From an uncultured Clostridia bacterium (GTDB lineage: Bacteria; Bacillota; Clostridia; Oscillospirales; Acutalibacteraceae), in assembly GCA_947627725.1 (NCBI GenBank), contig CANQXE010000001.1:124001-188000 (forward strand): a DNA stretch of 64,000 bases, read 5' to 3'. A program made the position numbers and the translations under genes. Shown here piece after piece: positions 26,189 to 33,996 of the stretch (the stretch's first letter is position 1; each line of letters starts with the position of its first letter). The notes beneath the pieces were generated by a model. It saw only the letters and a list, made by a program, of their open reading frames with translations. It was not told the origin of the DNA and ran no database searches.

Positions 26189-28549
26189 TTATTTTTTAAG
26201 TGATATTCCCTTTTCTTCAAGACTTGCGATTACGCCGTCAACAATTCCCATAACCTCTTCACGCGTCAAAGTTTTCTCAGGGTGTGCAAAAGTTATTCTT
26301 GTTGTTATTGACTTTGAAGTTTCGTCCATGTAGGTATCAACAACCTCAACCTTTTTAATAAGGGCGCTCTTCGCAAACTCAATAGCCTCTGCTATCGGAG
26401 CAAATCTATCGCTTACAAAGGAAAGGTCAATCTCTATTGACGGGAATTTTGAAGGCTCCTCATATGAAATGCTCTCATTTGAAAGCGCGGCAAATTCTCT
26501 GACGTCAATCTCAGCAAATACTATCGAGGCTTTCTTATCAATTCTCTTTGAAATAACTGGGTGGACAATACCGATTTTGCCAAGCTCCCTGCCGGCGCAA
26601 ATAACAGCGTTGAGATTTCTCGGATGCTCGTATGAATGCTCGGCATTAACAGCCTTATAAGAAAGACTCCTGTGTTTGATATCATCAGTAATAACCGCAA
26701 GCATATCTCTTAGCTCAAAATAGAGCTTTTCAACTGATTTCGTTTTGCTGAAGAGTGTTATCGCAAGCATTTTATGCTCATCGCAGAGATTATCATCATT
26801 AACGCCGTTTACAACTCTTCCGATTTCAAACACTCCGAAATCAGGCGAATATGAAGTATTAGCCTTAACCTGACAAAGCTGAGTGGGAATGATTGACCTG
26901 CGGATTGTTTCGATATTCGGATTTGTTGCGTTAACAAGCTTAATATTGTCTTCAATTTCAATTCCGAGAGCCTTGTATTCATCATAGTATGCCCATACAT
27001 ATGAATGAAGCTCGTGAAGCGAAAAACGCTTGACAAGAATATCCTTTATTTTATCCTCATCGGTTTTCTCAACATCTGCCCTTACAGGGTAAAGTGGGGC
27101 GTTTGCTGTATGGATATCAAAATTATCATAGCCATAAATACGTGTTATTTCCTCAATAATGTCAGCCTTGATTGTTACATCCTTCGTCGCTCTCCAGCTC
27201 GGAACAACAACGCTGAATTCATCACCCTTAAGCTCAACGCCGAAGCCTAATGATGAAAGCGTATTCACGATTGTATCGTTATCAATAGCAATACCTGTAT
27301 ACCTGTCAACAAAGCTCTTATCGAAGTCAAGTTTAACCGTATCATAATGGTAAGCATACTCGTCGGTAAGCGCCGATACTATCTGTGCACCGCTGTCAAC
27401 ATCAGTCATAAGCTTAACAAATCTCGCGATTGCGGGTACGGTCATTTCAGGGTCAAGGCACTTTTCATAGCGCATTGATGCGTCCGTTCTGTGGGACAGT
27501 CGTACAGTCGATTTACGGATTGACACGGCGTTAAAGGTTGCCGATTCAAGCGTAAGCGTATGGGTATCCTCGACAATCTCACTGTCAAGACCGCCCATAA
27601 TACCCGCTATCGCAACAGGAGAGTCCCCGTTGCAAATCATAAGCGTATTTTCGTCAATATTTCTCTCAACTCCGTCAAGCGTCTGAAATACAAACGGAGT
27701 GTCAAAGCGTTTGATTCTGATTTTTTCCACCTTTCGGGAATCAAAAGCGTGCATCGGCTGACCCATTTCAAGCATAAGATAATTGGTTAAGTCAGCAAGG
27801 AAATTAATAGCCCTCATACCGCAGTAATAAAGGCGTATGCGCATATTGACAGGACTTACGCTCGTATTTATATTTTCAACCTGAAGGCAGGAATATCTCT
27901 GGCACAAATTGTCCTCAATCTTCATATCAACCTTGGGAAGATTATCGTATTCTGACAAATCGACCGTTTCAAGCGGCTTAAGTTCTCTGCCGGCGAGAGC
28001 GGCAAATTCACGAGCAATACCGTAATGCCCCCATAAATCAGGACGGTTTGTCAGCGACTTATTATCTACCTCAAAAATAATATCGTCAATTTGATAAGCC
28101 TCTTTTATATCCGTACCGTTTGGAATATCGTCTGTGATTTCCATAATGCCCGAATGGTCATCGCTGATACCGATTTCCTTTTCGGAACAGCACATACCGT
28201 TTGAAGTGTAGCCCGCAAGCGGACGCGGGGAAATTTCAATATCACCTATTTTGGCGCCGACCTTCGCGAAAGCTGTTTTAAGACCTACTCTTACATTAGG
28301 CGCGCCGCATACGACATCTGTCAGCACGCCGTCGCCCGCGTCAACCTTTAATAGATGCAGCTTCTTGGAATCGGGATGATTTTCAACCGATTTAATTTCC
28401 GCAACAACAATTCCGCTTATGTCGCTGCCCTTGAAAAAAATTTCATTTTCAACCTCTGCGGTTGAAAGAGAAAAGCGGTGAATAAGCTCAAGCTTATCAA
28501 GACCCGTAAAATCAACAAAGTCTGATATCCAGTTCATAGATAAAAACAT
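26189..28549 (-). CDS. pheT: Phenylalanine-tRNA ligase beta subunit
   Basis: 786 residues, normal length. Domains in order: N-terminal B1 and tRNA-binding EMAP-like domain (AEIKSVENHPDSKKLHLLKV), B3/B4 editing region, B5 (RYTGIAIDNDTIVNTLSSLG), the catalytic-like core, and the C-terminal FDX-ACB anticodon-binding domain (YEEPSKFPSIEIDLSFV, RITFAHPEKTLT). It forms an alpha2beta2 enzyme with PheS that charges tRNA-Phe. It starts 18 bases after pheS and shares its T-box leader. Confidence 0.97.
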   Translation of the reverse strand: MFLSMNWISDFVDFTGLDKLELIHRFSLSTAEVENEIFFKGSDISGIVVAEIKSVENHPDSKKLHLLKVDAGDGVLTDVVCGAPNVRVGLKTAFAKVGAKIGDIEISPRPLAGYTSNGMCCSEKEIGISDDHSGIMEITDDIPNGTDIKEAYQIDDIIFEVDNKSLTNRPDLWGHYGIAREFAALAGRELKPLETVDLSEYDNLPKVDMKIEDNLCQRYSCLQVENINTSVSPVNMRIRLYYCGMRAINFLADLTNYLMLEMGQPMHAFDSRKVEKIRIKRFDTPFVFQTLDGVERNIDENTLMICNGDSPVAIAGIMGGLDSEIVEDTHTLTLESATFNAVSIRKSTVRLSHRTDASMRYEKCLDPEMTVPAIARFVKLMTDVDSGAQIVSALTDEYAYHYDTVKLDFDKSFVDRYTGIAIDNDTIVNTLSSLGFGVELKGDEFSVVVPSWRATKDVTIKADIIEEITRIYGYDNFDIHTANAPLYPVRADVEKTDEDKIKDILVKRFSLHELHSYVWAYYDEYKALGIEIEDNIKLVNATNPNIETIRRSIIPTQLCQVKANTSYSPDFGVFEIGRVVNGVNDDNLCDEHKMLAITLFSKTKSVEKLYFELRDMLAVITDDIKHRSLSYKAVNAEHSYEHPRNLNAVICAGRELGKIGIVHPVISKRIDKKASIVFAEIDVREFAALSNESISYEEPSKFPSIEIDLSFVSDRFAPIAEAIEFAKSALIKKVEVVDTYMDETSKSITTRITFAHPEKTLTREEVMGIVDGVIASLEEKGISLKK

Positions 28550-28567
28550 TTCCGGCTCCCCCCTTTC

Positions 28568-29620
28568 TTATTCATCGTCCGTAAACTGTGACAGGCTTTT
28601 AAGACTGCCGCTGTTTAAATCACGAATATCCTTAATACCGTATTTCATCATAGCAAGCCTTGTGAGTCCGAGACCGAAAGCAAAACCCGTATACTCCTCG
28701 GGGTCGATTCCGCCCTCTTTAAGCACCTCGGGATGAATCATACCGCAGGGGCAAAGCTCAAGCCAGCCGCTGTGCTTGCATGAGGCACAGCCCTCGCCGC
28801 CGCAGATAAGGCAGCTTATATCAAGCTCAAATCCGGGTTCTACGAATGGGAAAAAGCCCGGACGAAGCCTTACCTTAATATCCTTTTGAAATACCTCAGA
28901 AAGCATTGTCTTCATAAAATAAATGAGATTTGAAATTGAAATATTTTTGTCAACCATAACGCCTTCCATCTGGAAAAAGGTATTCTCATGGCAGGCGTCC
29001 GTTGCCTCGTTTCTGAAGCATCTGCCCGGGAATATTGCCTTAATCGGAACGCCGTCATTAACAAGCGCGTCCCTGTATTTTTTATAAATCGCGTTCTGGG
29101 CGGCAGAGGTCTGTGACTTTAAAAGCTGACCGTTTTCCAAATAATACGTATCCTGCATATCGCGGGCAGGATGGTGCTTTGGTATATTAAGCGATTCAAA
29201 ACATTCATAGTCGGTTACAACCTCACTGTAATCCTCAACAGTGAAGCCCATTGATTTGAATACCCTCTCACACTCTCTTTGAACAAGTGTAATAGGATGA
29301 TATGAACCTCTGCTGAGTTTCGCAGGCATAGAAACGTCAAATTCAGGCATAAGATTAATTTGCGTTTCAAGCTCCTTTTTCTTAAGCGCTTCGGTTTTTT
29401 CCGCGATTTTATCCGCGACAACACCCTTAAGCTCATTTACCTTTTGCCCGAATACCTTTTTTTCCTCGCTTGAAAGCTCCCTCATACCCTTTAAAAGATC
29501 GGTAACACTTCCCTTTTTTCCGAGATACGCAACACGCACATTTTCAAGCTCGGACATACTTTCAATCTTTTCAAGCTCTTTTTCAAACTTCTCTCTCAGA
29601 CTAATAATCTTAGTGTCCAT
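28568..29620 (-). CDS. pheS: Phenylalanine-tRNA ligase alpha subunit
   Basis: 350 residues. An N-terminal coiled coil (REKFEKELEKIESMSELENV) precedes the class II catalytic core: motif 1 HPITLVQRECERVF, motif 2 FRNEATDACHENTFFQMEG, motif 3 GFAFGLGLTRLAMMKYGI. The ATG at 29620 follows GGAGGT; a second ATG at 29632 overlaps that site and is less likely. Expression is governed by the T-box leader upstream. Confidence 0.97.
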   Translation of the reverse strand: MDTKIISLREKFEKELEKIESMSELENVRVAYLGKKGSVTDLLKGMRELSSEEKKVFGQKVNELKGVVADKIAEKTEALKKKELETQINLMPEFDVSMPAKLSRGSYHPITLVQRECERVFKSMGFTVEDYSEVVTDYECFESLNIPKHHPARDMQDTYYLENGQLLKSQTSAAQNAIYKKYRDALVNDGVPIKAIFPGRCFRNEATDACHENTFFQMEGVMVDKNISISNLIYFMKTMLSEVFQKDIKVRLRPGFFPFVEPGFELDISCLICGGEGCASCKHSGWLELCPCGMIHPEVLKEGGIDPEEYTGFAFGLGLTRLAMMKYGIKDIRDLNSGSLKSLSQFTDDE

Positions 29621-29640
29621 ACTGACCTCCATTAAAATAA

Positions 29641-29880
29641 AAAAGCCTTCATCTCAAATATGAGACGAAAGCATAAATTCCGCGGTACCACTCAAATTGC
29701 AGCTAAGCTGCCACTCATAACCTTAACGCGGCTAAACGCCCGGCTTAGTTTCTCACCGGGAGCTCACAGGCTGAAATTCGATTCAAGAAAACATATATGC
29801 TCTCACCGACCGCATACTCTCTGAAATATTATTGCCTAAATCTACTTACACCTGATCACGGCTGTATTTTTATTAAACAG
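29641..29880 (-). promoter_or_regulatory. T-box leader responding to tRNA-Phe
   Basis: Reading the minus strand, Stem I contains an AGAGAG and GGTGAGA pattern. The likely specifier UUC at 29775-29773 is followed by the usual A. The T-box sequence GAGTGGTACCGCGG (29694-29681) follows, then the terminator GCTTTCGTCTCA/TGAGATGAAGGC with a T-run (29672-29641). Uncharged tRNA-Phe would stabilise the antiterminator and switch on pheST. Confidence 0.93.
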
Positions 29881-30015
29881 ATTATAAACCAAAAAAGTAT
29901 AATAAGTCAAGCATTTTGGCAATATAATTAAAATATAAATGAAAAAAGGTATTGTATTTTCAATAAAAAATGTATATAATTATTGTGTAATGCTTTACAG
30001 GGAGGTGGCTTTACC

Positions 30016-30258
30016 GTGTCAGATAAAACAATGACTTTCAGAATCGGCGACGAAAAGGAAGATGTTATGAAAGAAACCCTTACTGAAGTCTTTGACGCGC
30101 TTCAGGAGAAGGGGTATAATCCGATCAACCAGATTGTCGGTTACATTCTTTCTGAGGATCCGACTTATATCACAACTCATAATAATGCAAGAAGTCTTAT
30201 CAGGCGTATTGACCGTGATGAGCTTATGGCAGCTATGGTAAAGTCTTATCTCGACTAA
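30016..30258 (+). CDS. ireB: IreB family regulatory phosphoprotein
   Basis: 80 residues, GTG start with GGAGG ten bases upstream; the reading frame extends further 5' without support. It starts [19 protein letters not shown] and ends [18 protein letters not shown], the pattern of IreB (DUF965). In Enterococcus IreB is phosphorylated by the kinase IreK and affects cephalosporin tolerance. The next gene is 19 bases away. Confidence 0.9.
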   Translation: MSDKTMTFRIGDEKEDVMKETLTEVFDALQEKGYNPINQIVGYILSEDPTYITTHNNARSLIRRIDRDELMAAMVKSYLD

Positions 30259-30277
30259 AAATAAAGGAGGGTTATCT

Positions 30278-30577
30278 TTGGCAGAAAGCAAAAAGGAAAA
30301 ATTCCTTGAGTACAAAGGTAAGCCTTTGGTTAGATGCGACAAAACAATTTACTATGGCGATATGAGCGACCCATATGTAATTTGCCTCAATGTGCTTGAT
30401 CATAAGGATATTGAGGACCTAAAAGTATCGGGAAAGGTGCTTATTCAGCTTATCAGCACCGACCCCGATGTGTCACCAAAGGAAAAAATAATTAAAAAAA
30501 GCGAGAAAAACGGTCTTTTTAACGCATTAGACCTTGGCGCTGTATGGCTTGAAAGAGCGTTGAAAAACAACAATTAA
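30278..30577 (+). CDS. Conserved hypothetical protein downstream of ireB
   Basis: 99 residues, TTG start with AAGGAGGG upstream. Compact alpha/beta composition (KPLVRCDKTIYYGDMSDPY, GKVLIQLISTDPDVSPKE). I do not recognise the family. Cotranscription with ireB suggests a linked role, but nothing in the sequence shows it. Confidence 0.7.
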   Translation: MAESKKEKFLEYKGKPLVRCDKTIYYGDMSDPYVICLNVLDHKDIEDLKVSGKVLIQLISTDPDVSPKEKIIKKSEKNGLFNALDLGAVWLERALKNNN

Positions 30578-30606
30578 CCGATTGTATCACAATCGGTTTT
30601 TGTTTT
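30576..30606 (+). terminator. Intrinsic terminator
   Basis: AACCGATTG pairs perfectly with CAATCGGTT over a 5-base loop, followed by TTTTTGTTTT. It begins within the last codon of the upstream gene. Confidence 0.85.
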
Positions 30607-30622
30607 AAAAGGAGCATTGACA

Positions 30623-31615
30623 ATGTATAAAGCGGATGAAAAAAGATATGAAAAAATGACATACAATTTCTGTGGTGAAAGCGGACTTCAGCTTCCGAAA
30701 ATTTCAATAGGTCTCTGGCAGAATTTCGGTATTAATGATGATTATGATACAATGAAGGATATTATCCTTACCGCCTTTGACTTCGGAGTAACTCATTTTG
30801 ATCTTGCAAACAATTACGGTCCTGAGCCGGGACGCGCCGAAATAAATTTCGGTAAAATTTTTAAGGAGAATCTTAAGCCATACCGTGATGAGCTAATCAT
30901 AAGCACAAAGGCAGGCTATGAGATGTGGGACGGACCTTACGGCGGCAGGGGCGGCAGCAGAAAATATCTTACCGCCTCTCTTGACCAGAGCCTTAAGCGT
31001 ATGGGGCTTGATTACGTCGATATTTTTTATCACCACTGCTTAGCACCTGAAACTCCGCTTAATGAAACGGCGCTCTGCCTTGCCGATATTGTCCGCGGGG
31101 GCAAGGCGCTCTATGTCGGTGTAAGTAATTATGACGGGCATACAATGCACAAAATCAATCATAAATTTGAGGATTTGAACGTGCCGTTTATCATTAACCA
31201 GAACCGTTATTCAATATTTGACAGAACTATTGAAAGCAACGATTTAAAGAAGGAGGCGGTAAACAAGGGCAAGGGTATTATCGCGTTCTCCCCTCTTGCG
31301 CAGGGTCAGCTTTCAGACAAGTATGAAAACGGAATACCTGAAAATTCACGTCTTTACGGGAATGAAAAGCTCCAAGCTCACGTGGGTTATGACGAAAACA
31401 GACCGCGCCAAATCAAAGAGCTCTGCCAAATGGCTCACCAAAGAGGACAGACGCTTTCACAAATGGCAATCCAGTGGCTGCTTGCAAGCGACGCCGTAAC
31501 GTCCGTTTTAGTCGGTGTTCATTCAAAAGAACAGTTACTTGAAAATCTGAAATCGCTTGAATACGCACCTCTTACACAGGATGAGTTACATAAAATAGAC
31601 GCGATAACGAAATAA
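30623..31615 (+). CDS. Aldo/keto reductase, YghZ/L-glyceraldehyde-3-phosphate reductase type
   Basis: 330 residues. AKR tetrad elements are visible: Asp and Tyr in THFDLANNYGPEPGRAE, Lys in IISTKAGY, His in DIFYHHCLAPETP, then GVSNYDGH and IAFSPLAQGQLSDKY. The WDGPYGGRGGSRKYLTASLD loop is typical of the YghZ branch, which reduces L-glyceraldehyde-3-phosphate or methylglyoxal-type aldehydes with NADPH. The ATG at 30623 has AAGGAG 8 bases upstream. Confidence 0.88.
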   Translation: MYKADEKRYEKMTYNFCGESGLQLPKISIGLWQNFGINDDYDTMKDIILTAFDFGVTHFDLANNYGPEPGRAEINFGKIFKENLKPYRDELIISTKAGYEMWDGPYGGRGGSRKYLTASLDQSLKRMGLDYVDIFYHHCLAPETPLNETALCLADIVRGGKALYVGVSNYDGHTMHKINHKFEDLNVPFIINQNRYSIFDRTIESNDLKKEAVNKGKGIIAFSPLAQGQLSDKYENGIPENSRLYGNEKLQAHVGYDENRPRQIKELCQMAHQRGQTLSQMAIQWLLASDAVTSVLVGVHSKEQLLENLKSLEYAPLTQDELHKIDAITK

Positions 31616-31621
31616 GAGAAT

Positions 31622-31668
31622 CCGTAAATAAAGCCTGTCTGAAAATTTCAGACAGGCTTTATTTACGG
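31622..31668. terminator. Bidirectional terminator, 23-base perfect arms
   Basis: CCGTAAATAAAGCCTGTCTG... is mirrored exactly around a single central A, giving 23-base arms with A- and T-rich flanks. It serves both the reductase and the convergent lipoprotein gene. Confidence 0.9.
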
Positions 31669-31679
31669 TATATGTTGAA

Positions 31680-32159
31680 TTACTTTATAAATTCGATTTT
31701 ATAATCAATGTTCCTCATCGTGAGTTCCGACAGGCTGTTATCTTCATTCTGAATCAATATGAAATCCCCGAGTGATATTTTACCCTCGTATTTAAAGCCG
31801 CCGTCAATCTTCTTGGCATTTAACTGCTCTGCGGTATTTATATAGTCGAACACCTCATAAATAACTATGGCAGGATTTTTCTTTTCAAAATTTTTACCGT
31901 TTAAGCCGTATGAAAAATCAGAGAATGAAAAATTCAAATTACTGCCGTCATAAACCATAGTCAGCCCCTGTGCGGCAGTTGAATTGACCGTGACGGAAAC
32001 ATCACTCTCCGTTTTACAAATTTTGCAGTCATAGGAAAAGCCCCCCGAGGTTACTCTAACATTTTGCTCAAGTGTTACAGGAATTTCGGGGGTATAATTT
32101 TTTACCTTACAGCCGGATAAAAGTAAAAATATTAATAAAAGCGGCGCTATTTTTTTCAC
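31680..32159 (-). CDS. Lipoprotein of unknown function
   Basis: 159 residues, GTG start. The signal peptide KKIAPLLLIFLLLSGC ends in a lipobox (LSGC), so the mature protein is attached to the outer face of the membrane. The rest is beta-rich (VRVTSGGFSYDCKICKTESD, GKISLGDFILIQNED). It is the last gene of the lacZ-acpS-nnr operon, 11 bases after nnr. The function is not recognisable. Confidence 0.75.
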   Translation of the reverse strand: MKKIAPLLLIFLLLSGCKVKNYTPEIPVTLEQNVRVTSGGFSYDCKICKTESDVSVTVNSTAAQGLTMVYDGSNLNFSFSDFSYGLNGKNFEKKNPAIVIYEVFDYINTAEQLNAKKIDGGFKYEGKISLGDFILIQNEDNSLSELTMRNIDYKIEFIK

Positions 32160-32170
32160 ACAAATCAGTC

Positions 32171-33679
32171 CTATGCCTCAAATTCGGACATCAAAGCACC
32201 TAATATTGACAGCATATCGTCAATGGTCATTCCACGCTGAGAAAGCTCCTTTGCAGTTACATCTCCGCAAAAGCCGTGAATAAAAACGGCGGACTTTGCA
32301 GCCTCAAGCGGCTCTAAGCCCTGAGCAAGAAACGAGCCTATCATACCTGTGAGCATATCTCCCGTGCCGCCCATTGCCATGCCTGCGTTGCCGTTCATAT
32401 TTACAAAAACAGCCTTTCCGTCAGTTACAACGGTATTTGCTCCCTTGAGAACGACTACAATGTCATTTTCTTTCGCAAATGCTTTTGCGACATCAATTCT
32501 GTTTGACTGAACATAATCAGTACTTTCTCCGACAAGCCTTGCCATTTCGGCAGGATGCGGAGTAATAACAAGCGGTGCTTTTTTATCCTTTATTATATCT
32601 ATGAAAGGAGCCACCGCATTTATACCATCCGCATCCAAAACAACAGGAACATCGCTTGTCTTAATCACCTGACCGACTATTACCTGCGTATCGTCATTAT
32701 TGCCTAAACCGCACCCGACAGCAACGCTGTCCGCCCATTTAAGCTCATCAAAAATATCATTCATCGCTCCGATTGAAATCGTCTTCTGCTCATTTTCACA
32801 GAGCGGTTTAAATACAGGCTGTACCATATTTGACGTCATAACAGGATATATGGATTTGGGAAAAGCGCATTTCAAAAGTCCAATGCCTGTTTTTAACGCG
32901 GCTTTCGCGCTTATCACGGCAGCTCCCGGCATAAGATACGAGCCGCAGATATTAAGTTGATGACCGCGACAGCCCTTGTGGGAATTTTTATCAAGCTTTG
33001 GGAAATTCTTTTTTACTTCGGACTTGGTAATGGTCTGCACATAATCCGTATCATAACAGCTTTCGGGGATACCGATATTGACCGTAACCACCTTACCGCA
33101 GTAAGAATTGGCAGGCGGAAGAACGTGCGCAAACTTAAGCGTTGAAACAGCGATTGTCAAATCCGCCCTGACCGCATTTACAACCGCGCCTGTTGATGCG
33201 TCCGTTCCGCTCGGTGTATCAATACTGATTACCGGCGCACCGCAACCGTTGACGGTATCAAACACCTCGTTAAACGGCTCTCTCGGTTCACCGTGAAAGC
33301 CTATTCCGAAAATGCAATCAACAATAATATCGCAGTCAAAATTGTATTCAACAAAAAAGTAGTCCTTTACACCGTCCTTAACAGCCTTGTCAAAATACAT
33401 TTTAGGCTCAGGAAGCTCGGGCGTTTTATCCGCAAGGACAATGCTTGCGTCAACACCCATTTTTACAAAAAGGTCAGCGATAACAAAGCCGTCACCCGCA
33501 TTCTTGCCGTTACCGCAAATAACGGCTACTTTTTTGCCCTCAATACCTTCGCCGTAATACTTTAGTATCTTGTTAAAGCAGGCTGTACCCGCGCTGAGCA
33601 TCAAGCCCTCCTCGGTAAATTCACCATGAAAGGCTCTCTCCTCAAGCAGTTTAATTTGCTTAGCTGTAAGAATTTTCAT
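32171..33679 (-). CDS. nnr: Bifunctional NAD(P)H-hydrate epimerase / ADP-dependent NAD(P)H-hydrate dehydratase
   Basis: 502 residues from the ATG at 33679 (MKILTAKQIKLLEERAF). The N-terminal epimerase domain (about 1-210) has VAVICGNGKNAGDGFVIADL and SIDTPSGTDASTG. The C-terminal ribokinase-like dehydratase has GVGCGLGNNDDT-like ADSVAVGCGLGNNDD, VVLDADGINA, VITPHPAEMARL and NGNAGMAMGGTGDMLTGMIG. It repairs hydrated NADH and NADPH. A GGTGA site fits this start; the longer ORF would run into acpS. It begins 4 bases after acpS. Confidence 0.95.
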   Translation of the reverse strand: MKILTAKQIKLLEERAFHGEFTEEGLMLSAGTACFNKILKYYGEGIEGKKVAVICGNGKNAGDGFVIADLFVKMGVDASIVLADKTPELPEPKMYFDKAVKDGVKDYFFVEYNFDCDIIVDCIFGIGFHGEPREPFNEVFDTVNGCGAPVISIDTPSGTDASTGAVVNAVRADLTIAVSTLKFAHVLPPANSYCGKVVTVNIGIPESCYDTDYVQTITKSEVKKNFPKLDKNSHKGCRGHQLNICGSYLMPGAAVISAKAALKTGIGLLKCAFPKSIYPVMTSNMVQPVFKPLCENEQKTISIGAMNDIFDELKWADSVAVGCGLGNNDDTQVIVGQVIKTSDVPVVLDADGINAVAPFIDIIKDKKAPLVITPHPAEMARLVGESTDYVQSNRIDVAKAFAKENDIVVVLKGANTVVTDGKAVFVNMNGNAGMAMGGTGDMLTGMIGSFLAQGLEPLEAAKSAVFIHGFCGDVTAKELSQRGMTIDDMLSILGALMSEFEA

Positions 33680-33683
33680 AAAA

Positions 33684-33995
33684 TCACCATATAATAACTG
33701 CCGCGATTGCATATTCGCCGTCGTGCGAAATCGACACGTCACAATTTGAAATTCCGTTAATATAGGGCTTGCCCCTATCGTCATGGAGTATTTCAATATC
33801 GGTAAGAGGAATTGTAATGCCCGTACCTATCGCCTTTAAATAAGCCTCCTTGCAGGCAAAAATGCCGGCAAAGCTCTCCGCTCTATTACAGTATTCCCTT
33901 TCCCTTTCGGTAAAGACCTTTTTAATAAAAGAAGGGCTTTCTATGCTTTCTTCCATTCTGGAAATCTTAACGATATCTGTACCTATTTTGTACAT
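33684..33995 (-). CDS. acpS: Holo-[acyl-carrier-protein] synthase
   Basis: 103 residues. It contains the AcpS motifs IGTDIVKISRMEE (Mg2+-binding Asp), FTEREREYCN and FAGIFACKEAYLKAIGTGI, and a C-terminal DVSISHDGEYAIA. It attaches phosphopantetheine to acyl carrier protein. It starts one base after the lacZ stop, with AGGGGAA as ribosome site inside the lacZ end. acpS next to nnr is a common pairing. Confidence 0.95.
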   Translation of the reverse strand: MYKIGTDIVKISRMEESIESPSFIKKVFTEREREYCNRAESFAGIFACKEAYLKAIGTGITIPLTDIEILHDDRGKPYINGISNCDVSISHDGEYAIAAVIIW

Positions 33996-33996
33996 C